From NCBI RefSeq assembly GCF_022678485.1, contig NZ_JALBYP010000038.1, positions 124,001 through 188,000 on the forward strand: a stretch of DNA of 64,000 nucleotides. The letters are read 5' to 3'. A program made the position numbers and the translations under genes. Source of the stretch: Aliiroseovarius sediminis. GTDB lineage: Bacteria; Pseudomonadota; Alphaproteobacteria; Rhodobacterales; Rhodobacteraceae. This document shows, in pieces, positions 35,221 through 43,227 of this stretch. Numbering within the stretch: position 1 is the stretch's first letter; each line of letters begins with the position of its first letter. The notes under the pieces were generated by a model. That model had not been told where the DNA came from. It searched no databases and saw only the letters and a list, made by a program, of their open reading frames with translations.

Positions 35221-35260
35221 GGTCTCGCTTGTGTCCAGCATGCGAGGCCTTTTCCTTTTT
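35221..35260 (+). terminator. hairpin with T-rich tail on the plus strand
   Basis: GGTCTCGC (35221-35228) pairs with GCGAGGCC (35242-35249), including one G-U pair, over a 13-base loop and is followed by TTTTCCTTTTT. In this orientation it would end a plus-strand transcript, although no plus-strand gene precedes it. It may mark a short non-coding transcript antisense to the tnsA leader, or be chance. Confidence 0.35.
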
Positions 35261-35272
35261 CCGGGTTCGTTT

Positions 35273-35578
35273 CTAGCTTACACCATCGTCTGATCCTCCT
35301 TTACTGTAACGCTCTGGCCAGAGGAGTTCGGGCCGTGTTCCGAGAGCATCCGCAATAGCGGATTGAATCGCATGTGAACGCCGGTGTCCTTGGGAAACCG
35401 CCGATACGCTGCTTTGATAGACACCCAGCTCACGACTGATATCGGCCAGCGATGTGCCGGCGACACGCAGCTCGTATTTGACCCGTTCGTGTTTCGCCAA
35501 ATCGACGATCAATGCCTGCGCCAAGCGAAGTACTCCTCGGTTTAGCTTCAGAGCTACACGGCGCTGACGAGGAGTCAA
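35273..35578 (-). CDS. Ner/Nlp-like helix-turn-helix regulator
   Basis: This is a protein of about 100 residues. The core GTSLADISRELGVYQSSVSA is a helix-turn-helix, and the end AIADALGTRPELLWPERY is the signature end of Ner/Nlp proteins of Mu-like phages and elements. The start is uncertain: the frame opens with a TTG at 35578 without a good ribosome binding site, while GAGGAG lies ahead of in-frame TTG codons about 18-22 codons later. It is upstream of tnsA on the same strand and probably represses the transposition genes, as Ner does in Mu. Confidence 0.8.
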   Translation of the reverse strand: MTPRQRRVALKLNRGVLRLAQALIVDLAKHERVKYELRVAGTSLADISRELGVYQSSVSAVSQGHRRSHAIQSAIADALGTRPELLWPERYSKGGSDDGVS

Positions 35579-35699
35579 TTTTCAGAACAATCTATTTTCG
35601 GTAAAAACACTTGATCTCTTGAACAACAAATATCCAGCAACACCGAGAACTAGCTGATGCAATCGAGTTGCACACAGTTGATGGCCACCAGGGCGTTAT

Positions 35700-36263
35700 T
35701 TGGATACTCTGTTTGGGGGTGTCGAATTGACCAAACACATCGAAAAGATTCGTTTCGACGGTGCCGAATGCATCGTACTAAGGTCATCTGGTGGTGACCT
35801 CAGATTGTATTCCGTGAAAGATATCAAGGCCGCGTTCAGCCAATCTTCCAACCACAGGATTTTCAGTGCAGTTTTGGGTATCACCCCTCAAAAGGCACGC
35901 AACCTCTTGGATGCGATGGGCTTCGACTACCTCACCACTCTCGCTGAAGAAGTTTCTAGAGGAAAAACATATCGCACAGTGGCCGGCGAAAATGCGATGG
36001 ACCCTTCTGTGCTTTCCCGGAAGCTCCGAGCAATAGGCGTTCACCGCACACCTGGAAGACCTATGAAAACCGCCACACAAGCTGATCTGGCGCGTGCGAT
36101 TATCCGAAAGAAGAAGGCGACAATCAACTCGGTAAGCACATTTCTGGGCATGCATTGGAAAGCTGGTCAACGCGTCCTAAAGCAGGCAGGCTGCATGACC
36201 TCTGGTGCTACGCTCGTTGACCAGAAATATTTGGAGCGATTTTGCTCGAAGTGGCTTATTTAG
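35700..36263 (+). CDS. unknown DNA-binding-like protein divergent from the transposition genes
   Basis: This is a protein of up to 187 residues starting at a TTG (35700) or, with GGGGGTG in front, at the in-frame TTG at 35727. A stretch FSAVLGITPQKARNLLDAMG and another DPSVLSRKLRAIGVHRTPGR look like helix-turn-helix units; a third, INSVSTFLGMHWKAGQRVLK, is similar. Three such units in a row suggest a DNA-binding protein or an adaptor with repeated homeodomain-like parts. No named family was recognised. It is divergent from the Ner-like gene, so it may be element-encoded. Confidence 0.6.
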   Translation: MDTLFGGVELTKHIEKIRFDGAECIVLRSSGGDLRLYSVKDIKAAFSQSSNHRIFSAVLGITPQKARNLLDAMGFDYLTTLAEEVSRGKTYRTVAGENAMDPSVLSRKLRAIGVHRTPGRPMKTATQADLARAIIRKKKATINSVSTFLGMHWKAGQRVLKQAGCMTSGATLVDQKYLERFCSKWLI

Positions 36264-36566
36264 TAGGTCTCTAGAGGCGATACTTCGGCCCAAAGTCGCC
36301 GTTCGACTGAGATCTATATCGAACAATCCCGTCCCGAAAGCTGTCATTGGTGCAGCCCGCAGCATTGTGACCTGATAGCAGGGGCGATAGAAACACCATG
36401 AATACAACTCATTTCAGGCGCACAAATAGCCAATTGGCTTGCTAAGTTTCTAAATACGGATTCGGCTAGGTGGATACGCGGTCTGAATGATCTCTGTTGT
36501 TTTCTTCTTTAGCCTTTGTCGGTGAGGTTACTTCGGAAACCGTTCAACCAGCTTGAGGAGCAATAT
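36264..36566. other. 300-bp intergenic region
   Basis: No gene is seen. The words tgcagcccgcagcatt near 36350 belong to the degenerate motif seen in other gene-free stretches. The AT-rich part at 36410-36470 could carry the promoter of the exported protein gene that follows. Confidence 0.3.
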
Positions 36567-36962
36567 ATGTTGAAAAAAACAGAGGCAGTTACATCTGCGC
36601 TTGCAGGGATTATCATTTCGGGCTTCATCGCAAGCACCGCGAGCTCAATGGACTATCTGAACACGGTAGTGACGGACGGGAAACGGGACTTTGCCGAAGG
36701 TGTGCTCGAGGGATACTTTCTTCAGGCCGATGGCGTTACGCTATGTGCTAATCCCTACGTGATCGGCAAATACGTCTCCTGCAATTCCGCTTTGCAGATA
36801 GCTGGACGCGTATACCGTGCGCCCTCAAAGAAGGTCTGGGTAAAGACGAATGGCCAACTGGGCGGGATGGACGTAATCGATGCCCAGGGAAAGGTGCGCT
36901 GCACTGGCCCTGTCTCATCGAACAAGTTCCGCGGACCAGACAGCTATATTCACTGTCCTTGA
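36567..36962 (+). CDS. small exported protein
   Basis: This is a 131-residue protein from the ATG at 36567, with GAGGAG upstream. A signal peptide covers about residues 1-28 (TSALAGIIISGFIASTASS). The mature part has four Cys (LCANPY, VSCNSAL, VRCTGPV and the C-terminal HCP), which could form two disulphides. I recognise no family. It stands alone between the Tn7-like genes and the IS91-like element and may be cargo. Confidence 0.65.
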   Translation: MLKKTEAVTSALAGIIISGFIASTASSMDYLNTVVTDGKRDFAEGVLEGYFLQADGVTLCANPYVIGKYVSCNSALQIAGRVYRAPSKKVWVKTNGQLGGMDVIDAQGKVRCTGPVSSNKFRGPDSYIHCP

Positions 36963-37144
36963 AGACGAAGAAGCGGGGCGGTGGCTAAACGGAACTATCG
37001 TTGCGTCCGGCCCATGGACGAAGCCGCTCCGCGGCATTGGCGCGTTTTTTTGATGGAGTGAGCCGCCCATAACGGCGGCATTATGCGATCTGACCGACCT
37101 GGCTGACGATTGGGGCCTTCTCAATCATCAGACAGGAGGTTCCC

Positions 37145-38032
37145 ATGACAGAGGAGAGAGTAAGCCCGCTGCGCCAGCGGATGATCGAAGACATGCGCAT
37201 CCGCGGGATGGGCGACAAGGCGCAGAAGTCCCACATCCGGGCGATCAAGGATTTCGCCGTTTTCCTCGGACGATCACCCGACACGGCGACGCCGGAGGAT
37301 CTGCGCGCCTATCAGCTGCACATGACGGACAACGGGGTCACCCCCTCGACCTTCAACACGCGCATCGTGGCGCTGAGGTTCTTTTTCGGCATGACCTGCG
37401 GGCGTGAAGATATGAAGCGCTACATGCAATTCCGCACCGAACCGCGCAAGCTGCCTGTGGTCTTCAGCGTCGAGGAGGTGTCCGACATCCTGATGGCAGC
37501 ACCCGGGCCTGGGTTGAAGTATCGCGCCGCGCTCAGCATTTCCTATGGCGCAGGTCTGCGCGCCGCCGAGGTTTGCAACCTCAAGATCGGCGACATCGAC
37601 AGCGACCGGATGCTGATCCATGTCGAGCTGGGCAAGGGCCAGAAGGACCGCAAGGTGATGCTGTCACCCGGATTGCTGGACTTGCTGCGTGCCTGGTGGC
37701 GCGAGGCACGGCCGGAGGGCTGGCTGTTTCCCGGCAAGCCGAAGATCAACCCGATCTCGCCGCGGCAGTTGAACCGAGCCTTCACGTCGGCCAAGCACAT
37801 GGCGGGCATCAAGAAGGCCGCGACGCTGCACACTTTGCGACACAGCTTCGCCACCCATCTGCTCGAGGCTAACACGGACGTGCGGGTAATCCAGGTGCTG
37901 CTCGGCCACGCCAAGCTGACGACCACCGCGCGATATACCCACGTGGCCACCAAGACGATCCGCGACACCGTCAGTCCCTACGAGATGCTGGCCAGGTTGC
38001 AGGACCAGACCGTGAAGCGAAGTCTCGAGTGA
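37145..38032 (+). CDS. tyrosine recombinase of an IS91-type element
   Basis: This is a 295-residue site-specific recombinase of the XerD/phage integrase family. The N-terminal SAM-like domain (MRIRGMGDKAQKSHIRAIKD) is followed by the catalytic part: Arg in GAGLRAAEVCNL, HTLRHSFATHLLE for the His/Arg pair, LGHAKLTTTARYTHV with the His and the nucleophilic Tyr. An AGGAGG site precedes the ATG at 37145. Such recombinases accompany IS91 transposases and are not the integrase of a tRNA island; its role in IS91 movement is not well defined. The GC content is higher than in the neighbouring island genes. Confidence 0.9.
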   Translation: MTEERVSPLRQRMIEDMRIRGMGDKAQKSHIRAIKDFAVFLGRSPDTATPEDLRAYQLHMTDNGVTPSTFNTRIVALRFFFGMTCGREDMKRYMQFRTEPRKLPVVFSVEEVSDILMAAPGPGLKYRAALSISYGAGLRAAEVCNLKIGDIDSDRMLIHVELGKGQKDRKVMLSPGLLDLLRAWWREARPEGWLFPGKPKINPISPRQLNRAFTSAKHMAGIKKAATLHTLRHSFATHLLEANTDVRVIQVLLGHAKLTTTARYTHVATKTIRDTVSPYEMLARLQDQTVKRSLE

Positions 38033-38044
38033 CCGGGCGCCGGG

Positions 38045-39008
38045 GTGACCCGGCCGAAGCTGGAGATCGCTGACATCTTCCGTGCCCATGGTCCTGCGTG
38101 GCGGCGGGCCAATGCCGGGCGTGTCAGCCTGTCCCAGCTCAAGGTGATGTCGGCGATCGAGGCCTGCCGGACCGAGGCGTTCGACGGGCATGTGGCCGGC
38201 TGTGCCAAATGCGGCCACCATCACATCGCCTACAATTCCTGCAAGAACCGGCATTGCCCGAAGTGCCAGGGACCGGCGGCGCGCGACTGGATGGAAGCGC
38301 GGGCCAAGGACCTGCTGCCAGTGGAATACTTCCACGTAGTCTTCACCCTGCCGCCCCGGGTTCTTCCTGCATGTGCGGGTTCTGTCGCGGCTGTTTCGTC
38401 GCCTGTTTCTGGAGGGGCTGAGGGATCTGCACCGGGCCGATCAGCTGACCTTCTTCGGCGATCTGGCCGAGTTGGTCGACGCGAACGCCTTCACAGCCTG
38501 GCTCGCCCCGTTCCGCAAAACCGACTGGGTGGTCTATGCCAAGCCACCCTTCGGCGGACCCGAGGCGGTGCTGGCCTATCTGAGCCGCTACACCCACCGC
38601 GTGGCGCTCTCGAACGCCCGCCTGATCAGCGCCGATGCCGATACCGTGGCCTTCCGCTGGAAGGATTACCGCATCAAGTCCGGCTACCGGCAAAGGGTCA
38701 TGCGGCTGGCCACACCCGAGTTCATCCGAAGGTTCCTGATCCATGTCCTGCCCGATGGCTTCCACCGCATCCGGCATTACGGCCTGCTGGCCAGCTCGGC
38801 CCGCAAGGCCAACATCACAAAAATCCGTGCCTTGCTCTGCGTCCAGCAGCCCGAACAGGTCGCCGCGCCGAAACCACAGACCGAGATCGCTCCGCTCACC
38901 CTGCGCGAGCCGTGCCCCTGCTGCGGCGGCCCCATGCGTATCATCGAGATCTTCCGCCGCGGGCAAAAACCGATGTCGCGCGCCCCGCCAAGGGAGCAGG
39001 CAGCATGA
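38045..39008 (+). pseudogene. IS91-family transposase, internal deletion and frameshift
   Basis: The gene starts normally with the zinc-finger region (GCAKCGHHHIAYNSCKNRHC, then CPKCQG) in one frame and ends at FTLP near 38352. From about 38355 the homology continues in another frame with RPGFFLHVRVLSRLFRRLFL and runs to the end (CPCCGGPMRIIEIF) at 39008. The segment usually lying between these two parts, which holds the HUH metal-binding histidines (HPHVH type), is missing. The Tyr pair of the nicking site (YLSRYTHR) is still there. The protein cannot be made whole and lacks the metal site, so this copy should be inactive. A 397-codon frame through the region is an artefact of the frameshift. 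Confidence 0.85.
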
Positions 39009-39483
39009 CACACCGCCTGTCGTCCGCCACAGAACAGCAACGGCTGTGCCTCGCAGATCCGGCCAAGCCCGCGTGCGCTTATCGTTCCGCGGCACGACAC
39101 ACGGCGGCAATCACGGCGCAACCAGCAGCTTTGTCGGGATCACCGAACGAGTTTGCGCCCGTCTCAGGCGCCATGCGAACCTTCAGCCGCACCCCTGAAC
39201 CAGTCGCTGCCCCGGCCGTCCGCGCACTTTCCCCATAGCATGATCCAAGACCCCCGCGGCTTCCTCCTTGGGAGGTTTTCCAACGCGGGTCGTGGTCGCG
39301 CCAGTGCGCAGCGTTCCAAAGCGACCCGCATCAGAAAACCTTCACCATTCCGGACCTTCGACCTGCCCACAGAATTCTGCGGTAGCAGCCCGCTTTGCGG
39401 TCATTCGCTGCGCAGTGCGTCAAAACGGAAAGCCGGGCTACAGTCGCGAGAATAGACGAAGTGACAATGACCAAAGAATTTGT

Positions 39484-41943
39484 TCAGACCTGAATTTCTG
39501 CTTGAGGCGCCACTTTCTGTTGGACTTCCGCATAAAGATCCACTTCCGCCTCAGTCGCATCGATTTCAACGACCAATGAGAAACGCGCCATGCACCGCTC
39601 AGGGTCCACATTGCGGTTTTCTTTCCACCAGCCCCCAACCGGATAGACCGCAAGGACCCCGCGACGGGCAAGATCGCTGGCAGCGACAGTGAGTGTATCG
39701 ATGTGCAGGGACCCGACACTCCGGCGATTGTAGCCGAAATCCCATTCGCCACTGTCAGGGCCGTTATCGTCTGGTTGATCTTCAACCGCCGTGCGGCCAA
39801 CACGTTGCGTGAATGCATCAACCTCTTCATCCGCGCCCTTCAATGCAAAACGAAGGCCATGAGATGCGTACCTGTTCTTTCGGCCACGAGCGACCTCTGA
39901 TGGGTTCGGTTCGATGAAGGTGCTCAGGGCAACACGCAGGGTAACGTCCTGTCCGACCAAGCTGCGGAGAACGTTCGTCGGCCATGGCAGTTCAAACAAC
40001 TGCATTTCGTTCAATTTCCGACCTGACCCCTTGTTCTCATAGGGACGAATGGAATCCTCTACGATCATCGTGATTGCGCTGCTAGCACTGTTAAGGGCAC
40101 GTTCAAGGTTCGGCTGACCATAACCGTATCGGGTGAACATGACATCGTAGGCACCCTTCCGATTTCGATCCGCTGGCGCAATATGCGACCACATCCGGTC
40201 GGTCCACTGTGCCGAGGCGACATAAAGGGCGCGGATCGTCTCTGGCCAGAGGTCGGGGTAAGAGGCGCGAAGTAATGCAATTTCACGTGCCGCCAATGCG
40301 GTCGCGGCACTGGTATCCGAGATGTGAGTGAAAGACCGTGCAGGGTAGTTCCTGCTCGTTGTAACCAACATCAGATCAGAATGTTGATTGGGCGTTGTTG
40401 AAAACCCGTCGTCATACCAATTGCCGCCTTCGAGTACGACGTCAGGTTTGATTGGCCAAGTCTTGGTCCAACTCGCCGTGCGGGACATCGGAGCGAGGTC
40501 CCCAACTTCAGCCAACGCCGCACCATGTGTTGGCCCACCAACACCGTTCATTTCGGTCATCGCACCCACTGCGATTGAGTTCCATGCTTGGGAAGGAGAC
40601 TGAACCTCTCCCTCGTCAAGGTCATCGCATTTGCTTAGGTAGTCTGTATTTCCATCATGTTGGGCATCAATATTACCAATCGAAGTCACGATAAGTCGGC
40701 GCTGCTTCACTTCGCCGGACCGACCAGCGGCAAGCTGGTCGAGTTCAGTGGACCAGGACGTGGGTGCACCGCTGTGAGGAGTATCAAGGTCTGTGGTCGT
40801 GGCCAAAGCGAAGGTCCGTAACCTATCAGGCTCAACTTCTACCGCGTTGATGGCTTTCTGCGTCCTGTCCCCCAACAGATGATAGGGGTTATGGCCTGCA
40901 TCTGGGATCACCTTTGCCGACTCCAGCCTAAGAGGGACATTGATTGCCGCGGTACTGTTCAAGTGAGTTCGCAGATCACCAAAGAGCGTCGCCCCTGCCA
41001 TCCTCGATCCATGACCATGCAGGTCTGCGAGGTCCCATCCAGGCACAGCCGCATGGCGATCTGCTGCGTCAAACGCAGGCTGGATTAGCGGGTGCGCCAA
41101 CGTGATGCCCGTATCCAAGAGCGTGACATAGGACGCCGCCTGCTGAGCTTGAGGGCCATACTGAGTCCGGCCAAGCACATCTTGCAACCAATCGGCCTGT
41201 TCCTCCGCTTCGAGGCCATCCACGAAATCGATAGGGGCACCAAGCGGAGAAACAGCGCGGACCGAACCCGTGCCAATCGCTGTCCTTGCCATCTGGCTAA
41301 CATCACCTTCAACTAGAATGACTGTATCCTCAGGAAACTCTAAACGATCAGGATAAACTGCTAGGCCTTCCTGCACTGCCCTCGTAACGAATTGGTCCAC
41401 TTCTCCTGGTTCCAGCCAAACCTCCCAAGGGATCTGGCCAGGGGCTTCGGGGAATGGCTTGGTTGGATGACGCCACAGGTCTCTTAACTCGATTTCGGCA
41501 AACAGACCAACGCCGTTTGCCAGGTCAGCATGATAGGGATTTCTGACGCCATTTTGGTTTGGAGGTCGAAGATCACCTGCAAACTCGCGCAGTTTTCCTT
41601 TGAGCTGAGAAAGCCCGCCTTCCGAACGGTTGGCTTTGACGATTGCACGACCAGGGATTCGCTGATCGGCATCGGCGTCCTGGGTGTTAAGTAGTGACAG
41701 GCCGCTTACATCAAATTTTTCAGGTAGAAATGGTTCTCCAGGACGGCCTTGAACTGCAATATAAGTGGCTCGTGCAGTATCTTCGACTTGAATGGCATCA
41801 AGAGACGCTATCAATCGCTGTGCATGGGCTTGGCGATTTTGAACGGCTGATGGACGCGGTGTTCCACGACCGCCTCTGCCGCGAAACTCTTCAGATCTTG
41901 AAACCCCATTAAGAACTAAGTGAGGAAGATTCCGTTCTGCCAC
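39484..41943 (-). CDS. ietS: subtilisin-like serine protease of an ietAS-type defence pair
   Basis: This is an 819-residue S8 peptidase. The triad is Asp277 in VTLLDTGITL, His311 in HGHGSRMAG and Ser545 in ISDTSAATALAAREIA, with a likely oxyanion Asn424 in SIGNID. About 250 residues precede the catalytic part and 250 follow it, without a signal peptide, so it acts inside the cell. It starts with GTG at 41943 and overlaps the upstream AAA ATPase gene by 35 bases. An AAA ATPase plus subtilase pair is the make-up of the ietAS anti-phage system; assignment is from domain content and order, not from a search. Confidence 0.85.
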   Translation of the reverse strand: MAERNLPHLVLNGVSRSEEFRGRGGRGTPRPSAVQNRQAHAQRLIASLDAIQVEDTARATYIAVQGRPGEPFLPEKFDVSGLSLLNTQDADADQRIPGRAIVKANRSEGGLSQLKGKLREFAGDLRPPNQNGVRNPYHADLANGVGLFAEIELRDLWRHPTKPFPEAPGQIPWEVWLEPGEVDQFVTRAVQEGLAVYPDRLEFPEDTVILVEGDVSQMARTAIGTGSVRAVSPLGAPIDFVDGLEAEEQADWLQDVLGRTQYGPQAQQAASYVTLLDTGITLAHPLIQPAFDAADRHAAVPGWDLADLHGHGSRMAGATLFGDLRTHLNSTAAINVPLRLESAKVIPDAGHNPYHLLGDRTQKAINAVEVEPDRLRTFALATTTDLDTPHSGAPTSWSTELDQLAAGRSGEVKQRRLIVTSIGNIDAQHDGNTDYLSKCDDLDEGEVQSPSQAWNSIAVGAMTEMNGVGGPTHGAALAEVGDLAPMSRTASWTKTWPIKPDVVLEGGNWYDDGFSTTPNQHSDLMLVTTSRNYPARSFTHISDTSAATALAAREIALLRASYPDLWPETIRALYVASAQWTDRMWSHIAPADRNRKGAYDVMFTRYGYGQPNLERALNSASSAITMIVEDSIRPYENKGSGRKLNEMQLFELPWPTNVLRSLVGQDVTLRVALSTFIEPNPSEVARGRKNRYASHGLRFALKGADEEVDAFTQRVGRTAVEDQPDDNGPDSGEWDFGYNRRSVGSLHIDTLTVAASDLARRGVLAVYPVGGWWKENRNVDPERCMARFSLVVEIDATEAEVDLYAEVQQKVAPQAEIQV

Positions 41944-42928
41944 TGTTTACACCCAACGCCTGCAAGTCCCTTCGGCGACCTATTGAATGCAACAAATCAG
42001 CCGACGTTATTGTCTTTTTCGAATCCAATACTGCCCGACGTGCGGCATCCATCGCTGCTTGAATTACATCAGAGGATGAAAGCCCGTGGGCCTGCTCAAC
42101 CACATCGTCCCAGATAACCTTGGATAAATCAAACCCGATAAGACGACGCGACATAGCTTTCTGCATGGCTTCAGCAGTGGGTAATTCGTACATCAATACA
42201 AGATCGAAGCGGCGAAGTATCGCCTTGTCCAAAATCCGTGGCAGATTCGTCGTTGCGATGATCAAGGATGGACCAGTGTCTTCTTCCATGAATTGCAGAA
42301 ACGAGTTCAGGGTTCGTCTTGCTTCGCCAACGTCATTGTCACCCTCTCTGGTAGCGGCAAGGGCATCGATCTCATCGAACAAGTAGACCCCTCTTTGGGT
42401 CCTTACGGCCTCGAATATCGCGTTCAGTTTGGAAGCAGTCTCCCCCATGAACTTCGATATCAATCCGTGCAGTAGCACTGAGTAGAGCGGGAGCTTCAAC
42501 TCACCCGCTAGTGCCGATGCACTCATCGTCTTTCCGGTGCCAGGTGGTCCCGCCAATAAGACACGTTGCCTTGGCGTCAGTCCATGTTTCTCCAAGATGT
42601 CGCGTTTGCGGAACTCGACAACAAGTTGCTCAAGTTCCGACGAAACAGCTTCTGGAAGGATAAGGTCATTCAGTCTGGTCTCCGGATACGCCGTACCAAT
42701 GATCGAAGCCAACTCGCCCCGCGGCTTGGCGATCAATGTTGGTGACGATGTTTGCGATTTCGGAGTCTGGCCCGCTTCGACCCATTGCCGGAGCTGTTCA
42801 GCGAGACGCGTGTGGCCCTTTTGCTCTTCCGCCGAGGCAAGCTGAAGCGCGAGATCGAAGAATCGTTCTTCGTTCCCCTCAACGTGACTCTTCAAGAGTC
42901 CAATGAGTTGCTTTGCGGTGGCCACCAA
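41909..42928 (-). CDS. ietA: AAA+ ATPase of an ietAS-type defence pair
   Basis: This is a 339-residue AAA+ ATPase. The first 75 residues are a helical N-domain; Walker A GPPGTGKT is at 127-134, Walker B VYLFDEID at about 181-188, then IIATTNLPRILDKAILRRFD with sensor 1 and the Arg finger. The frame opens with TTG at 42928, with GTG at 42925 the next codon; GGGAG lies just upstream and either could be used. It overlaps the protease gene by 35 bases, implying coupled translation. In ietAS both genes are needed for phage protection; how the ATPase controls the protease is not known to me. Confidence 0.85.
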   Translation of the reverse strand: MVATAKQLIGLLKSHVEGNEERFFDLALQLASAEEQKGHTRLAEQLRQWVEAGQTPKSQTSSPTLIAKPRGELASIIGTAYPETRLNDLILPEAVSSELEQLVVEFRKRDILEKHGLTPRQRVLLAGPPGTGKTMSASALAGELKLPLYSVLLHGLISKFMGETASKLNAIFEAVRTQRGVYLFDEIDALAATREGDNDVGEARRTLNSFLQFMEEDTGPSLIIATTNLPRILDKAILRRFDLVLMYELPTAEAMQKAMSRRLIGFDLSKVIWDDVVEQAHGLSSSDVIQAAMDAARRAVLDSKKTITSADLLHSIGRRRDLQALGVNSGRTESSSLSS

Positions 42929-43227
42929 TTTCGTCTCCCTATTAAGATCTACCTTAGCCTGTTCAATGGAAATTGCGAATGCGACGTGACGCCATCGAAC
43001 TGGTTTTTGTGAATTGTTGCAGTCGGCGCATACATCACTGTAAAAGTAGTTTATCAGACCACCTGTTGTATTTTCGTTTCCGAACCAAGAACAGTGTGAT
43101 CATGCATCCACCGCGAACTTCCGCGTCCCTCCCTACAAGAGGTCGAGTTGATCAGCGGCGATGCACAGTTCATTGAACTTGCGAATAACGGCCAGCCGCA
43201 AGGTTGGAACTATAAGTGTAGGACGCT

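Larger units (their letters stand above)
28958..35578 (-). mobile_element. Tn7-like transposition module (core)
   Basis: The minus strand carries, in order, a Ner-like regulator, TnsA, TnsB/TniA, TnsC/TniB and TniQ, with overlapping stops and starts, then two small ORFs. Presence of TnsA points to cut-and-paste transposition. Coordinates cover the gene core only; terminal repeats and a 5-bp target duplication could not be identified by eye. Base composition is lower in GC than the flanking chromosomal genes. No CRISPR array or Cas gene is seen in the window. Confidence 0.75.
37000..39480 (+). mobile_element. IS91-family element with accessory tyrosine recombinase (decayed)
   Basis: A tyrosine recombinase gene is followed directly by an IS91-type transposase, the usual two-gene layout of this IS91 subgroup. 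The transposase is broken. The limits are approximate: the left end lies between 36963 and 37144 and the right end between 39009 and 39483, but neither the oriIS nor terIS end could be recognised by eye. Confidence 0.6.

Noticed and set aside
37145-38032. Tyrosine recombinase as the integrase of the tRNA-Arg island
   Set aside because: It is directly followed by an IS91 transposase, its typical partner, and lies far from the tRNA, so it is better explained as part of the IS91-type element.
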